Source: Chromera velia
Taxonomy: Eukaryota > Sar > Chromeraceae
Direction of reading: 5' to 3'
DNA: 64,000 nucleotides
Assembly: GCA_018398765.1 (NCBI GenBank)
Contig: JAHBMJ010002204.1
Location: 46,232 to 110,231, forward strand
The position numbers and the translations under genes were made by a program. Numbering within the stretch: position 1 is the stretch's first letter; every line of letters begins with the position of its first letter. Positions 45,021 through 56,302 of this stretch are shown here, in pieces. Under the pieces are notes generated by a model. That model did not search any database. It was not told the origin of the DNA and saw nothing but the letters and a program-made list of their open reading frames with translations.

Positions 45021-45654
45021 GGTCCGGCCACACGCGGGGTCTGAAGGAGAACTTTGCGTCTCTGGGTTCGAGTGTGACTGTGAACACAAGCTCGACGTTG
45101 TCTCTGGGATTCTCTGCCCCTCTCTTCAGAGACGCCTCTCTGTACTCATCAGAGAGATCCACCTGAAAATGAAACAGCATCTTGGCCACCATCACAACTG
45201 CCTCCTGTATGGCGAATTTCTGTCCGATGCAGTTGCGGGGCCCTGCCGAGAAGGGCAGAAGAGAATACTGGGACTTTGACCCTGACTCCATGTGTCTCTC
45301 TGGTCTGAACTCTTCGGCGTCATCCCCCCACACCTCAGGGTCTCTGTGAGCAGCCCAGAAGTTCAGAAGCACGTGGGTGCCACTTGGCAGTTTGACCTGG
45401 TCCAGGCACTCATCTCTGCTGCACTCCCTGTCCAGCCAGGGAGCAGGGGGCCAGAGGCGGAGGGCCTCTCTGACAACCGCCTTGGTCCTCTCCATACCCG
45501 CCAGCACCTCTGGGCCTGTCGGAAGAGACGGCACGCGTCTGCCCCCCTCTGTCGTCCAGGTGGCGAGGGAGACAAGTTCCTCCAGCATCCACTCCTGGAC
45601 TTTGGGACTGAAGGCACAACCAAGAAGGTTTTATTCATTGATGCATATATTTGC

Positions 45655-45694
<40 letters not shown>

Positions 45695-45721
45695 GTGTGC
45701 GTGTGTGTGTGCGTGTGTGCG

Positions 45722-45760
<39 letters not shown>

Positions 45761-45765
45761 TGCGT

Positions 45766-45803
<38 letters not shown>

Positions 45804-45805
45804 CG

Positions 45806-45844
<39 letters not shown>

Positions 45845-45848
45845 TGCG

Positions 45849-45887
<39 letters not shown>

Positions 45888-45891
45888 TGCG

Positions 45892-45929
<38 letters not shown>

Positions 45930-47858
45930 TGCATAAGCTCTTTCTCTAATACAGAAGAGAAAAATCTAGAAGCGGACTGCCACACATACTTGCATGAAGC
46001 GCGAATGGAGAGAAAGAAAACGCGTTGGACTCACTTGCAGCTGAGCTCGAAGAGTGTCCACTGGAGAGTCGTGGACGTGGTGTCGTGTCCGGCAAAGAGG
46101 AAAGTGAAGGCCTCAATGGTGACGTCGTGATCGTCTGCCACTCCACTGTCAAGGAGCTGGTCTACCAGGTTGCATGCTCCCTCGCTTCCCTCGGACTGAA
46201 GGTCGCTCTTGGCGGTTTCATTATCCTTCTTCCTCGCATTTCTCGCTTCCTTTCTCTCTCTGACGAAATCTTTGACCTTGCTGATAATCTGGTTTCTCCT
46301 CTGGTAGAATCGCAACACGGAGGGGAAGGGAAGGAAGGGCGAGAGCTCGATTCCTGTGAGGAAAAACATAGATCGGAAAAGATGCGCGAGGAAGAAGGAA
46401 CGACAGGCATGCAGATGACACAGCTAGAGGAAAGATGAAAGGGGCCCTCCGCCAGATGAAGGGAAGCGAACATGAGAGGAAAAAGGAACAGCCCAGGCTC
46501 AATGGGTGATCGCGCAGATAGGCACGCAGGCAAGCAGGCAGGCAAGTAGGAAGGCGAACGTACTGATCGACGTGCCTGAGCTTACTTACCCGCTCGATCG
46601 CATTCAAGCACAAATATTTGTCCGATTGCAAAGGCAGAGAGAGAGAAGGTGCGAAAGAGACCAACAAAAGCCGAAGCCGAAGTGCAGACAGAAACCAACC
46701 GAAAAGGAGTCCGTAGGTGAGCATGGGTTGCTGCAGCTCCTGCAGTTCATCCCACGCCCTTCTCATCCACTCAAGATCGAAGGCCCCCCCAAAGGAGGCC
46801 TCCACGATCACAGACAGCGTCAGGAACTTTAGGTCGGACGGGCTCACAAGGCAGCAGCCAGAAGCACTGTCTTTTTCGTCACCACCGACCCCTCGCGCTT
46901 TGTCGAGCACCATCTGCATACAGTCATGCATGCGTGCATGAGAGGAAACAGAAACAGACGAGTTTCCGTGAACGACATGAGTCCCCCTTCATGACAACAA
47001 AAAAATCAGAACCCCTTCGATGACAAAATGTCAGAGCTCCCCAAGCTCACGAGGCGGCTCTTCCGTGACTTCTCCGTGACCTCGAGCTGAGATCTCAAGA
47101 TTGAAGAAAGTGGGGGACGCAGTGAGCGAGGTGCAAAGCTGAAAGAGAACCAAAAAGGGATGCACACACTCACAGGATCACGCCGGACGTACCTGAACGA
47201 ATTTGTCGCCCTCCTTCTCCATGATCTTTGCAGTTTCCTTCAATGCGTTGAAGTGGAAAAGCGGTGTCAGCGCCTTTCTGTTCTTCGCCCACTTGCTTCC
47301 CACAGAGGTCACCAAGCCGTCTCCTCCCAGAAAGATCCGAACGATGTCGTGCAGAGCTTTCTCCTTTGGGAATCTGTCCACGTCTCCGGTGACCTCCTTG
47401 AAGAATTCACGGTCGTACACCATCACAGACGCCTTTCCGTTCAGATAGGAACTTCCCACCGAAACTAATTTCCTCAAGCGCTTCTTCCCCTTTTCGTCAC
47501 GTGTCTCGAGGCAGTCGAGGAGAGGGCGCACAGACCCTCCGCTCTCCTGATCGACCATCGACACCACGAGGGGATGGCCCTTCAGGGAGGGCCTCTTTTT
47601 CAACTCGTCGGCAGAAAAGAAGGGAAGGGGCAAGGCGCCAAGAGCCCGCAGGCGGAGTTTGAAACGGGCCCACAGCCAGACCCAGCGACACGCAATCGCA
47701 GTGGGCACGGAGACGGAGAAGACCAAGGCGGCCTGTATCGCCAAGTTCGTGGGAATAGCCTTCACCGCATCCTGGAGGGCATCCAGAAGCCATTCAGAAG
47801 AGAAGGCAAAGGTGGACAGACTCAGCACAGAGCCCCCTTTGCTCATACCAGACGGCAT
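45007..47858 (-). CDS. Cytochrome P450 monooxygenase, membrane-anchored
   Basis: Exons in transcription order: 47858-47193, 46913-46700, 46353-46035, 45607-45007. Phases agree and give 599 residues. The start is the ATG opening MPSGMSKGG; an upstream GTG frame is not needed. A hydrophobic segment at about residues 42-60 followed by basic residues fits an ER membrane anchor. P450 signatures are all present: C-helix WAKNR, I-helix AGHDTTS, K-helix EALR (ExxR), FRPERH, and heme loop FSAGPRNCIGQKFA with the axial Cys. The AGHDTTS and FSAGPRNCIG forms resemble the CYP4/CYP97 clan, but the substrate cannot be read. P450s use a reductase partner to insert oxygen into lipids or other small molecules. 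The gene is divergent from the SRP receptor gene. The protein end is set by a microsatellite. Confidence 0.93.
45655..45927 (+). repeat. Long (TG)n tract in P450 intron 3
   Basis: About 270 bp of TG on the + strand, interrupted by short CG-containing variants with a repeating GTGCGTGCGTTG/ATG higher-order unit. It reads as CA on the sense strand of the P450 gene, opposite to nearly all other TG tracts in this window. Confidence 0.9.
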
Positions 47859-48466
47859 GATGTCAGGCTTCGTAAAGCTGTGCGCACTAGAACTTTGCAG
47901 AAACGAGACGGGAGGAGACGAGACGACACAGTGCAAGACCTCTTTCTGCGCACCGAATCCACCGAACACGGGCCTATTGCTGTTCTGTCTTGGGCAGGGA
48001 CACTGAACTCAGGTACAGTAGGATAGATTGCAGTAGTCTCAGTAGCAACCGGGCATGTGTGAAACCACTGTCAGAAGTGCCACCGTCAGACTCCCGAACT
48101 TCGAACACACATCTTCCACAGTGAATTTTGTCCCGCGCGCGCGCGCGGGCCCGCCCATACAGGCCTAAGACGCGCGCTCCCGGGGTCCGCTCCGCGCGTC
48201 CATTTGCACGCACGTGGCATCTGTTGCTCAGGCTGACTCCTTTGAGGTGAGAGTGTCACTGAGCTCCACAACCAAGTAAACTTGTCACCCGACGCTTCCG
48301 TACCTCATTCTCTTCACACAGGTGCATAGAGTCCCTTTGCTTGTTCGTGTATTGTGGGCAGAGCAAAGTGTTCGCTCGTAGACTTCGGGTGGTCTCGAAA
48401 TTCGATGCAGTTTCGGGTTTAGGTAGACTGAGGCTCTAGGGAGACACGAAGGGCGCTTGAGGGAGG
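47859..48466. promoter_or_regulatory. Bidirectional spacer between P450 and SRP receptor genes
   Basis: The spacer is 608 bp between divergent ATGs. It contains a CpG-rich block at about 48128-48215, including an alternating CG run CCCGCGCGCGCGCGCGGG. No TATA element is certain. A shared promoter is inferred from arrangement. Confidence 0.45.
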
Positions 48467-49338
48467 ATGATTGACGCCGTTGTCATCTTCACGAAGGGGG
48501 GCCTCATTCTGTGGTCCTACTACCTCCTGAAGAGTGTGGACGCAAGGGCAATCGTGGATGAGTTGGTGAAGACTGTTCTGCTGGAGGTGGGTCAGAGTAG
48601 TGGGAGACGGAAGAGACAGAAGGCAGTCGGCAACACACTGCATGTGTCCACAGCAATCTGATTCTTCCCTTGCATGTCTTTGAGGCTTGCAGGAACGCAC
48701 TGGAGAGACGGCAAAGAAGATCGATGACAAGACGAATGTGAAGTGGAAGCTTGTGAACGATCTCGGTCTGATTTTCGTGGTTGCGTACCAAGGCATTCTC
48801 CCTGTGGAGTACTTGGAGAGTCTTCTGAACCTCTGCAAGTCGGAGTTTGTCGCAGCCCTGGGGGGGAAGGTGGGGATGCACTGCGCTGATCTGTCCCTGC
48901 CCTTGAATTTCGAGGCGAAGTTCAAGCAGATTCTGGATCGGTGCGACCGGCAGCAGCTGGACTCGAAGAAGAGGGGGGGCATGAGGTCCTTCGCTGACAC
49001 AAAGCGGGGGCAGGAGGTGATTAAGGACAAAGGTGGGAAGGGGGGAGGCAAGGGGGGAAAGAAAAAAGGGCAGGGTAACGTTGAGGCTGAGTCCGAAGGG
49101 GAAGAGGGAGGGGGGGACGGGGAGGAGGACCCAACCCAAGAAGGGGAGGGAGAGGACCAGCAGGCGAAGATCTTGGCTGCAAGGGCAAAGCTTCAGGCAC
49201 GAATGAAGGGAGGGAATACCAAGAAAAGTCAGTCAACCATCCTTTTCAAGATTTCTCTCCTCTCTTCTCCACTCTGTGGAAGTCTGCCTTCTTTCTTCTG
49301 ACAGGACAGCGGCATGAGAGGGCGCTTTGCTTCTTTCT

Positions 49339-49369
<31 letters not shown>

Positions 49370-49943
49370 TCTTGTTGGCTTTTTCTCTGGCCGCTGTAAC
49401 CCCCTCTTGCTTGCAATTCTTCTGAATACGCGCAGAGAAGGAGGAGAAGTCGCCTGAGCCTGCTGGGAAATCAAAAAAGGTCAGGTGAAGAATCAAGGAA
49501 GGGAAAGTCAAGTGGGAAGACACAAGAGAGAGAGGATCTGTTTGGTCTGTGAGTCCCATGTTCCTCTTTGATTCCTTTCATCCCTCGTTCCTCTTCCCTG
49601 TCGTTCTCCGTCCCCTCAGTCGTCTTCTCATTCCTTTTTCTTCTCTTCCATCTTCGGACTCATATGCAACGATGCCTCCCCTCTCTTTCTCTGATTCTGC
49701 GTCTTTTGATCTCTGACTCTCTCTGTCTCTCTGTGGCTTGCTAACTTTTTCATTGCAGGGGGGGTCTGACTGGCACAAGCTCGTTGGTGGAGAGGGTCCA
49801 ATCTCAAAGAAGGCCATGGATTCTCTGGACAGATCCCGAGACGCAGAGGGACTGGGGGGGAAGGGAACGGTTGGAGAGAAGGATGGCGGGATCGACAGGG
49901 CGGCTCTGGGACTGGACGAGGAAATTCCTGACTCCGAAGATGA

Positions 49944-49992
<49 letters not shown>

Positions 49993-50093
49993 TGTCTGTG
50001 TGTGTTCTCTCTCTCTTTGTGTCTGTGTGCTCTCTCTCTCTCTCTCTTTGTGTCTGTGTGTGTTCTCTCTCTCTCTCTCTTTCTCTTTCTCTT

Positions 50094-50173
<80 letters not shown>

Positions 50174-53100
50174 CTCCCTCTCCCTCTTTCTCTCGAGCCC
50201 TCTCTCCCTCTTTCCCTGGCTGCCTTCCCCCCCCTCCGTGCGTGTGCGTGTGCGTGTGTCTTTCCTTCTCTGATACTGCAGACAGATGGTCCGTTCGTGA
50301 CCTTTGCATGTTTTTTGATTTGATGTATCTTTTCCTTCTTGTCTTCCCTTTCCCCTCTCGCTTTCTGTGGGACGATGATCAGACGAGCTCTTGATCGAGG
50401 ACCTGGATGAATCCGGAGGGCCGAAGGACGGTTCTGCGAAGAAGGGCATCATCGGGGGACTCTTCCATCGAGTGACGAACTCTGTTCAGGGCATTACGGG
50501 TAGGCCTGTGTGTTGTGTGGGTGGGGGAAGGGGAAGGGGCAAGGTTCGCGTTTGGGTTTCATTGGACACCAAAAGAGAGCAAGACAACGAGAATGAAGAG
50601 TGAGTGAGGCTTGAATGAGGTGGGGGCGAACAGGAAGGAAGGAAGGAAAGGAAGGAAAGAACAGACATGCCCCGCCAGGTGGATAGGGGACGATGAGAAA
50701 TTTTTGTCCTTCAAACAGCAACATCCTCCCCTCTTTCTCTTCCTGCCTGACAATGTTGTGTCGATAGAGTCACACGACCCGTTCTCCCATGGCAGGCTTG
50801 CCCCGATGCTTCTTCACCGTTCTTATATCCTCTCTACATTTCTATGAGTTTCCCTCTCTCTTTTCCTCTGTCTGCGTTGTGGGAGGGTGAGTGCACGTGT
50901 GTGTGCATGCATTTGCGTGGGTGGGTGCAAGGAATTCAGGCAACAAAGTGCTGACAAAGGACGACCTGGAGCCGGTGCTGAAGGACTTCAAGCAGGCCCT
51001 GATGGCCAAAAATGTGGCGGCAGACATCGCTGAGAATCTCGCGGAATCTCTGAAGGTCGGTCGGTTGGTCAGCTGGCCGGAAGAGCAGATGAAGGCAACA
51101 ATCTGCATTGCTCCATCCTTGTCTCTGTTTGTCCATCTGCAGAAACAACGGAAGAAATGAAAAAGTTATGCAGTCTGTCTACCTCTCCGCCTTCCTTCCT
51201 TCCTTTTTTGTTGTTTGGGGAAGCAAATGACTGACTGTCACTGCGACAATGGCGCGCCTTCCCTGTCCGTATCTAGTGGGGAAGCGAAAGTCGTTAGTCC
51301 GGGTGGGTAAAAAGATGCGGAGAAGAAATGCGTAGCCAGAATCCGTCGCGTGAGGGCAATCTCGATGTTTTTCTTCTTTTTCCCGCGAGCCTGCACCTCG
51401 GTTTTCTCTGTCTGTCTGTCTGTCTGTCTATGTCTTTTTCTTTTTGTGCGCTACTTTTTGTGCTGGTTATGATAGTTGAGAGTACCATTTTGTTTTCCCT
51501 GGATTTCTTTCAGGCGACTGTGGTTGGCACCAAAACGGAGAGGTTCACCTCCGTGGCCACGACGGTGAAGCAGGCACTCGTGAAAGCCATCGAGAGAATT
51601 CTGACGCCCAAAAAGTCAGTCAGCAGGCAGGCAGCGCGAGGGGCAGAGAGGGAAGGAAGTTCGAGTGGAAGATGGTGTGTGTACTTGCGTGAGTGAACTC
51701 AGAGGGGGATGAATTGGAGCTCTGTCTGTCTGTCCCGCTTCGGGCGATGTGATCAGTCCTGACTTTCTCTCTTTTGCCTCACGCGTCCTCCAGTCTTCTG
51801 TCTGAATGGTTCCTCCCCCCTCTCTGATCAAGCCCAGCACGCCGAGGCCGCAAAGCATACGTACGTATACCAAACACATACGGATTCGTCCTATGGTCTG
51901 AGGAGTTGATCGAGAGAACCCTGTTTTTCTTTTGCCTCTCTCTGTGGTCCCTTTCCCAGGCGTTCCACAGGCATTCCACATTTTCCCACGGACCTGAACG
52001 AAAAATCTAACCCACAAATGACCAGTCTTACCGCTCTATGAACAAATGACCAAACTCATGAACTGATTGAAAAATAAATGTGCAGGTCGATCGACGTTCT
52101 GAGAGCAGCTCTCGAGGCAAAGGCCAACAACCGTGTGTTCTCGATCTGCTTCCTCGGCGTGAACGGAGTCGGAAAGTCGACCAATCTCGCCAAAGTGTGC
52201 TACTACCTCAAGCACGTCAGTCAATAAGAAGGTCGAACTATTCTGAGAACAGAAAGAACGACTGCATTTGAGCCTCTGTCGTTCCTCTTCCTTTGGTTAG
52301 GTCTTCTATCGTACCTCTTTCTTCTCCCGACTACCTAACTACTGCTCTCTCCAGCGCTTCCTTTGCTGCAATTGTACTGCCTATTCTTTCTTTGAGTCTG
52401 TCTGTGTGTATGTGTCTGCCTGGGCGCATGCAGAAGGGGGGACTGAACGTGATGATGGCAGCGTGCGACACCTTCAGGGCAGGCGCAGTCGAGCAACTCC
52501 GCACCCACGCGCGGTCAGTCCATGTCTCACTCAGACCGGCTGTGAGTATGATCCCATCCAGACACTCCTTCCTTCCCTTCATCGTCATGAAGTCGGTAGC
52601 TAGCCTTCTTTCGTGCCCTCACGGAGCGGCCGAGGTGCACGGACTCCCGGACAACAGCTTCCAATCTGTCCCGTCTTGCAGAATGCAGGCAGGCCTTTTT
52701 GTTTACTTGCCTGCCTCGATGCCTGGCTGCTTGCAGGAATCTGGATGTGTACCTGTTCGAGAGGGGGTACGGGAAGGACGCCGCCCAAATCGCCAAAGAG
52801 GCCCTCGCGTTTGCTGAGAAGGAGAACTTTGACGTCGTGCTGATCGATACTGCGGGGAGAATGCAGGTGGGGAGATCAGGAACTGTTTCTTAATTCCCTC
52901 CAGACTTGTGGAATCCTCAGGCGTATCTGAGAAGAAGACGTCGCATCAAATTTCCGTCCTTTCAGTCCACCTGCGGCACCCGAATGTTGTCTCTCCTCAC
53001 TCCTCCGATGGCCCTGCTCCTGACCGACTGACCGACTGCTTGATTGAGTGCGGGATTGTGTGAGTAAAATGGTCCACAGTGGAGGTACTCAACACTGGAA

Positions 53101-54013
53101 AGAAGTAAAATGTCTGTCTGGCTTCATGTACTGGAACGAAATCCCATTTCTTCGCAGGATAATGAGCCGCTGATGAGGGCGCTCGCCAAGCTGGTTGCGT
53201 GGAACTCCCCTGACCTCGTTCTCTTCGTTGGTTAGTGACTTGTTTAGATTGGATCTTTCTGTCCTCCTCCTTCGCTACCCCTCTGATGAATCACGTGACT
53301 GTTTGGCTCTCGTACGCTGTGGTTTCATGACTTTTGATGGGTGAGAGCAGGAAACTTTTGTTCGATCTGATTATCCCTGCCTCCCCTCTGCTTCCTCTGA
53401 TCTTTCTTGTCTGCTTTCCCCTTTCAACCAATGCTTGCTGTTTCTGTGTACGTTGCTTGACTCTCCCACGCGGCTGCATGCAGGAGAGGCGCTGGTGGGA
53501 AATGATGCGGTGGATCAACTGAAGAAGTTCAACCAGTGTCTCGTGGACATGGCGCCTCAGGTCGGTTGGTCTGCAGCACGAAGGAAAGAAGAGAGGAAGA
53601 TGAAGGGATCATTCATGAATCAGGAAAAGCTGATTGAGTGGAAATCTGCGGGAGGGAGGACTTTTCGTTCCTTCCATGGCTGCGGTTTCCGGGTCTCCAC
53701 TCTTCTTTTTTGTTGACGGTTCGGGCGGACCACTGTCTTTTTTAGCGGAGAATCTTGACTTCTATGCCTTGTCTATCTCCCCCCCCCCCCNNNNNNNNNN
53801 NNNNNNNNNNNNNNNNNNNNNNNNNNNNNNNNNNNNNNNNNNNNNNNNNNNNNNNNNNNNNNNNNNNNNNNNNNNNNNNNNNNNNNNNNNNNNNNNNNNN
53901 NNNNNNNNNNNNNNNNNNNNNNNNNNNNNNNNNNNNNNNNNNNNNNNNNNNNNNNNNNNNNNNNNNNNNNNNNNNNNNNNNNNNNNNNNNNNNNNNNNNN
54001 CCCCTCTCTGTAC

Positions 54014-54047
<34 letters not shown>

Positions 54048-55739
54048 TGGTCATCTGCAGGGGAGTCCGCCAAGACTTATTGACGGAATTCTGTTGACAA
54101 AATTCGATACAGTGGATGACAAAGTCAGTAGCTTCAGTCTTGGATGTGTCGTTAGACTGCCTGCCTGTACGCCGACAGATTTCGTTAAGTGTTGGTTTAT
54201 AAGTCAGTGTGTTACGTATACGGGGAACTGATGAACGCTCAAGTGTGATAGGCAATTTCTCACGTGAACACAGGGGGAGGGAAGGAGGCAGAGGGAGAAA
54301 GAGAAAGAGAGAATGCGACCCATAGAGGGAAGCAGACAGGGGGGAGAAACGGCTTTCAGTCTCCCTTTCTGTGAGCGCAGTCGTGAGCATGCTACTGCAT
54401 GAATTTGCCTAGACACACAAGTTGCGTACACATACTGCGTACATCCATACATACGTTGAACTAAGGGTGTGTATGTATGTGTGTGTGTATGTGTGTGCGT
54501 TCGAGTGCAGGTGGGTGCTGCACTGTCGATGGTTTACATCACGGGACAGCCTGTGGTGTTCGTCGGCACAGGGCAGAAGTATCCCCACCTGCGAAAGATG
54601 AACGTGAGTGAGGGAGGGTGTATTGGTGGCAGTTGCATTCTATCAGCAATATCTTCTAACTTCACCGCATTGTCGATTTTGGACTTACGGCAACACGCTG
54701 TGCGGTGATCTGACTGTACGAGACGTTTTATCGTTGGTGCCTTTCCCCCAGATTCTCTCTGTTGATCCAATTTGTTGTGTGGACGGGTCAGAATGGAGCG
54801 CGCGTACTTACCTGGATGCGTGGCCGAAAGGGATGGAGTGCCTGCATGGGTTTCTTGCTCTTCCTTCCTTCCTTCCTTCCTTCCTTCCCTTCCTTCCTTT
54901 CTTCCTTCCTTCCTTTCTTCTTCTTGCTTCCTTCCTTCCTCCCTTTCTTGTTTCCTTCCTTTCTTGTTTCCTTCCTTCCTTTCTTGCTTCCTTCCTTTCT
55001 TGCTTCCTTCCTTCCTTCCTTCCTTCCTTCCTTTCTTGCTTCCTTCCTTCCTTCCTTTCTTGCTTGCTTCCTTCCTTCCTTCCTTCCTTTCTTGCTTCCT
55101 TCCTTCCTTCCTTCCTTCCTCCCTTCCTTCCTTTCTTCCCTCCTTCCTTTCTTCCTTCCTTTCTTCCTTCCTTCCTTTCTTGCTTCCTTCCTTCCTTTCT
55201 TGCTTCCTTGCTTCCTTCCTTGCTTCCTTCCTTGCTTCCTTCCTTCCTTCCTTGCTTCCTTCCTTCCTTGCTTCCTTCCTTCCTTCCTTTCTTCCTTCCT
55301 TCCTTCCTTGCTTCCTTCCTTCCTTTCTTGCTTCCTTCCTTGCTTCCTTCCTTGCTTCCTTCCTTCCTTCCTTCCTTCCTTCCTTGCTTCCTTCCTTGCT
55401 TCCTTGCTTCCTTCTTTCCTTCCTTGCTTCCTTCCTTGCTTCCTTCCTTCCTTCCTTGCTTCCTTCCTTCCTTTCTTGCTTCCTTCCTTCCTTTCTTGCT
55501 TCCTTCCTCCCTTCCTTGCTTCCTTCCTTCCTTGCTTCCTTCCTTCCTTCCTTGCTTCCTTCCTTCCTTCCTTGCTTCCTTCCTTCCTGGCTTCCTTCCT
55601 TCCTTCCTTCCTTCCTTCCTTTCTTCCTTCCTTGCTTCCTTCCTTCCTTCCTTCCTTTCTTCCTTCCTTCCTTTCTTGCAACTTTCTTTCTTTAGATGTG
55701 TGTCTCTGTGCGTCTTGTGAGTAAAAAGCAACGGGAAAC

Positions 55740-55779
<40 letters not shown>

Positions 55780-55933
55780 CGGTTGACCGACTCGCTGTGG
55801 TTTGCTCTCCATGGAGATCGGTGGCTTGGTATTTTCCTCTTGTACAGTGTGACCACGCTCTGCTGACGCTCCATTGGTGTCGTTGTTGTTGTTGTTGCAG
55901 GTGAACACTGTGATCAAGGCGCTGCTCGGTTAA
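48467..55933 (+). CDS. SRPRA: Signal recognition particle receptor alpha subunit (SRX-NG GTPase)
   Basis: Exons: 48467-48586, 48693-49227, 49436-49479, 49759-49945, 50383-50499, 50940-51055, 51514-51614, 52086-52215, 52434-52513, 52737-52866, 53158-53230, 53484-53560, 54061-54123, 54511-54603, 55901-55933. They total 1,899 bp, 632 residues plus stop, close to animal SRP receptor alpha. Residues 1-150 form the SRX longin-like domain ([20 protein letters not shown] start), which binds the beta subunit at the ER membrane. A charged linker follows ([11 protein letters not shown] and acidic runs). The NG GTPase then shows [13 protein letters not shown] (G1, about residue 430), [19 protein letters not shown] (about 514), TKFD (about 583) and [12 protein letters not shown]. 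It docks SRP-ribosome complexes at the ER and hydrolyses GTP together with SRP54. One intron holds an assembly gap and another a long TTCC array. Confidence 0.96.
49946..50190 (+). repeat. (CT)n / (TG)n / (TTCTCT)n intronic tract
   Basis: A long pyrimidine-rich tract that begins at the 5' splice site itself (GTCTCTCTCTCT at 49946) in the SRP receptor intron before exon 50383-50499. Confidence 0.9.
53791..54000. other. Assembly gap (210 N) flanked by poly-C
   Basis: Ten C precede and four C follow the N run, inside an SRP receptor intron. The coding model jumps across it without loss: ...DMAPQ joins GSPPRLIDG in phase. Confidence 0.95.
54861..55680 (+). repeat. Long (CCTT)n array in the last SRP receptor intron
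   Basis: About 820 bp of CTTC/CCTT units with scattered CTTG, CTTT and CTCC variants. It is open in all + frames as F/L/P/S repeats, but the SRP receptor exons join in phase across it (54603 to 55901), so it is intronic. Confidence 0.95.
55740..55780 (+). repeat. (GATT)n microsatellite
   Basis: Nine or more GATT units, downstream of the CCTT array in the same SRP receptor intron. Confidence 0.9.
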
Positions 55934-56257
55934 TTCGACCCATGGAGAAAGGAGAGCGGCGTTTTTCTTTTCCCTTTGCTTTGTCTGACTCCCGTTCTCC
56001 CTCTCTCGCGCATTCTTTCTGAGTGACAGCAAACCTGGTTGCTGGGGTTCGAAGGGCGAAGGGACTTCAGATGAGTGCATGGTGAAGTGGCCTTCTCCTC
56101 AAGAACTTTGGGGCGGGGCCGGGTGGAAGGCATATTTGGTTCTTTGGGCGGGAGGGCATGGGCGGTACTCGGTCTGGGCCTCTCAATTGTTTTTCCTAGG
56201 GTTTTCAAGGCGCCCCCCCCTCTCAGTGTGTGTGTGCGTGCGTGTTTGTGAGTGCCT

Positions 56258-56302
<45 letters not shown>

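Noticed and set aside
45635-46130. ORFs rich in V-C or T-H repeats
   Set aside because: They translate the TG/CA microsatellite in P450 intron 3; similar ORFs near 5100, 8100, 8300, 8900 and 50000 were rejected for the same reason.
54608-56080. Long ORFs of F/L/P/S or K/E/G/R repeats (up to 430 codons)
   Set aside because: They are translations of the CCTT array in several frames and both strands. SRP receptor exons join in phase across it.
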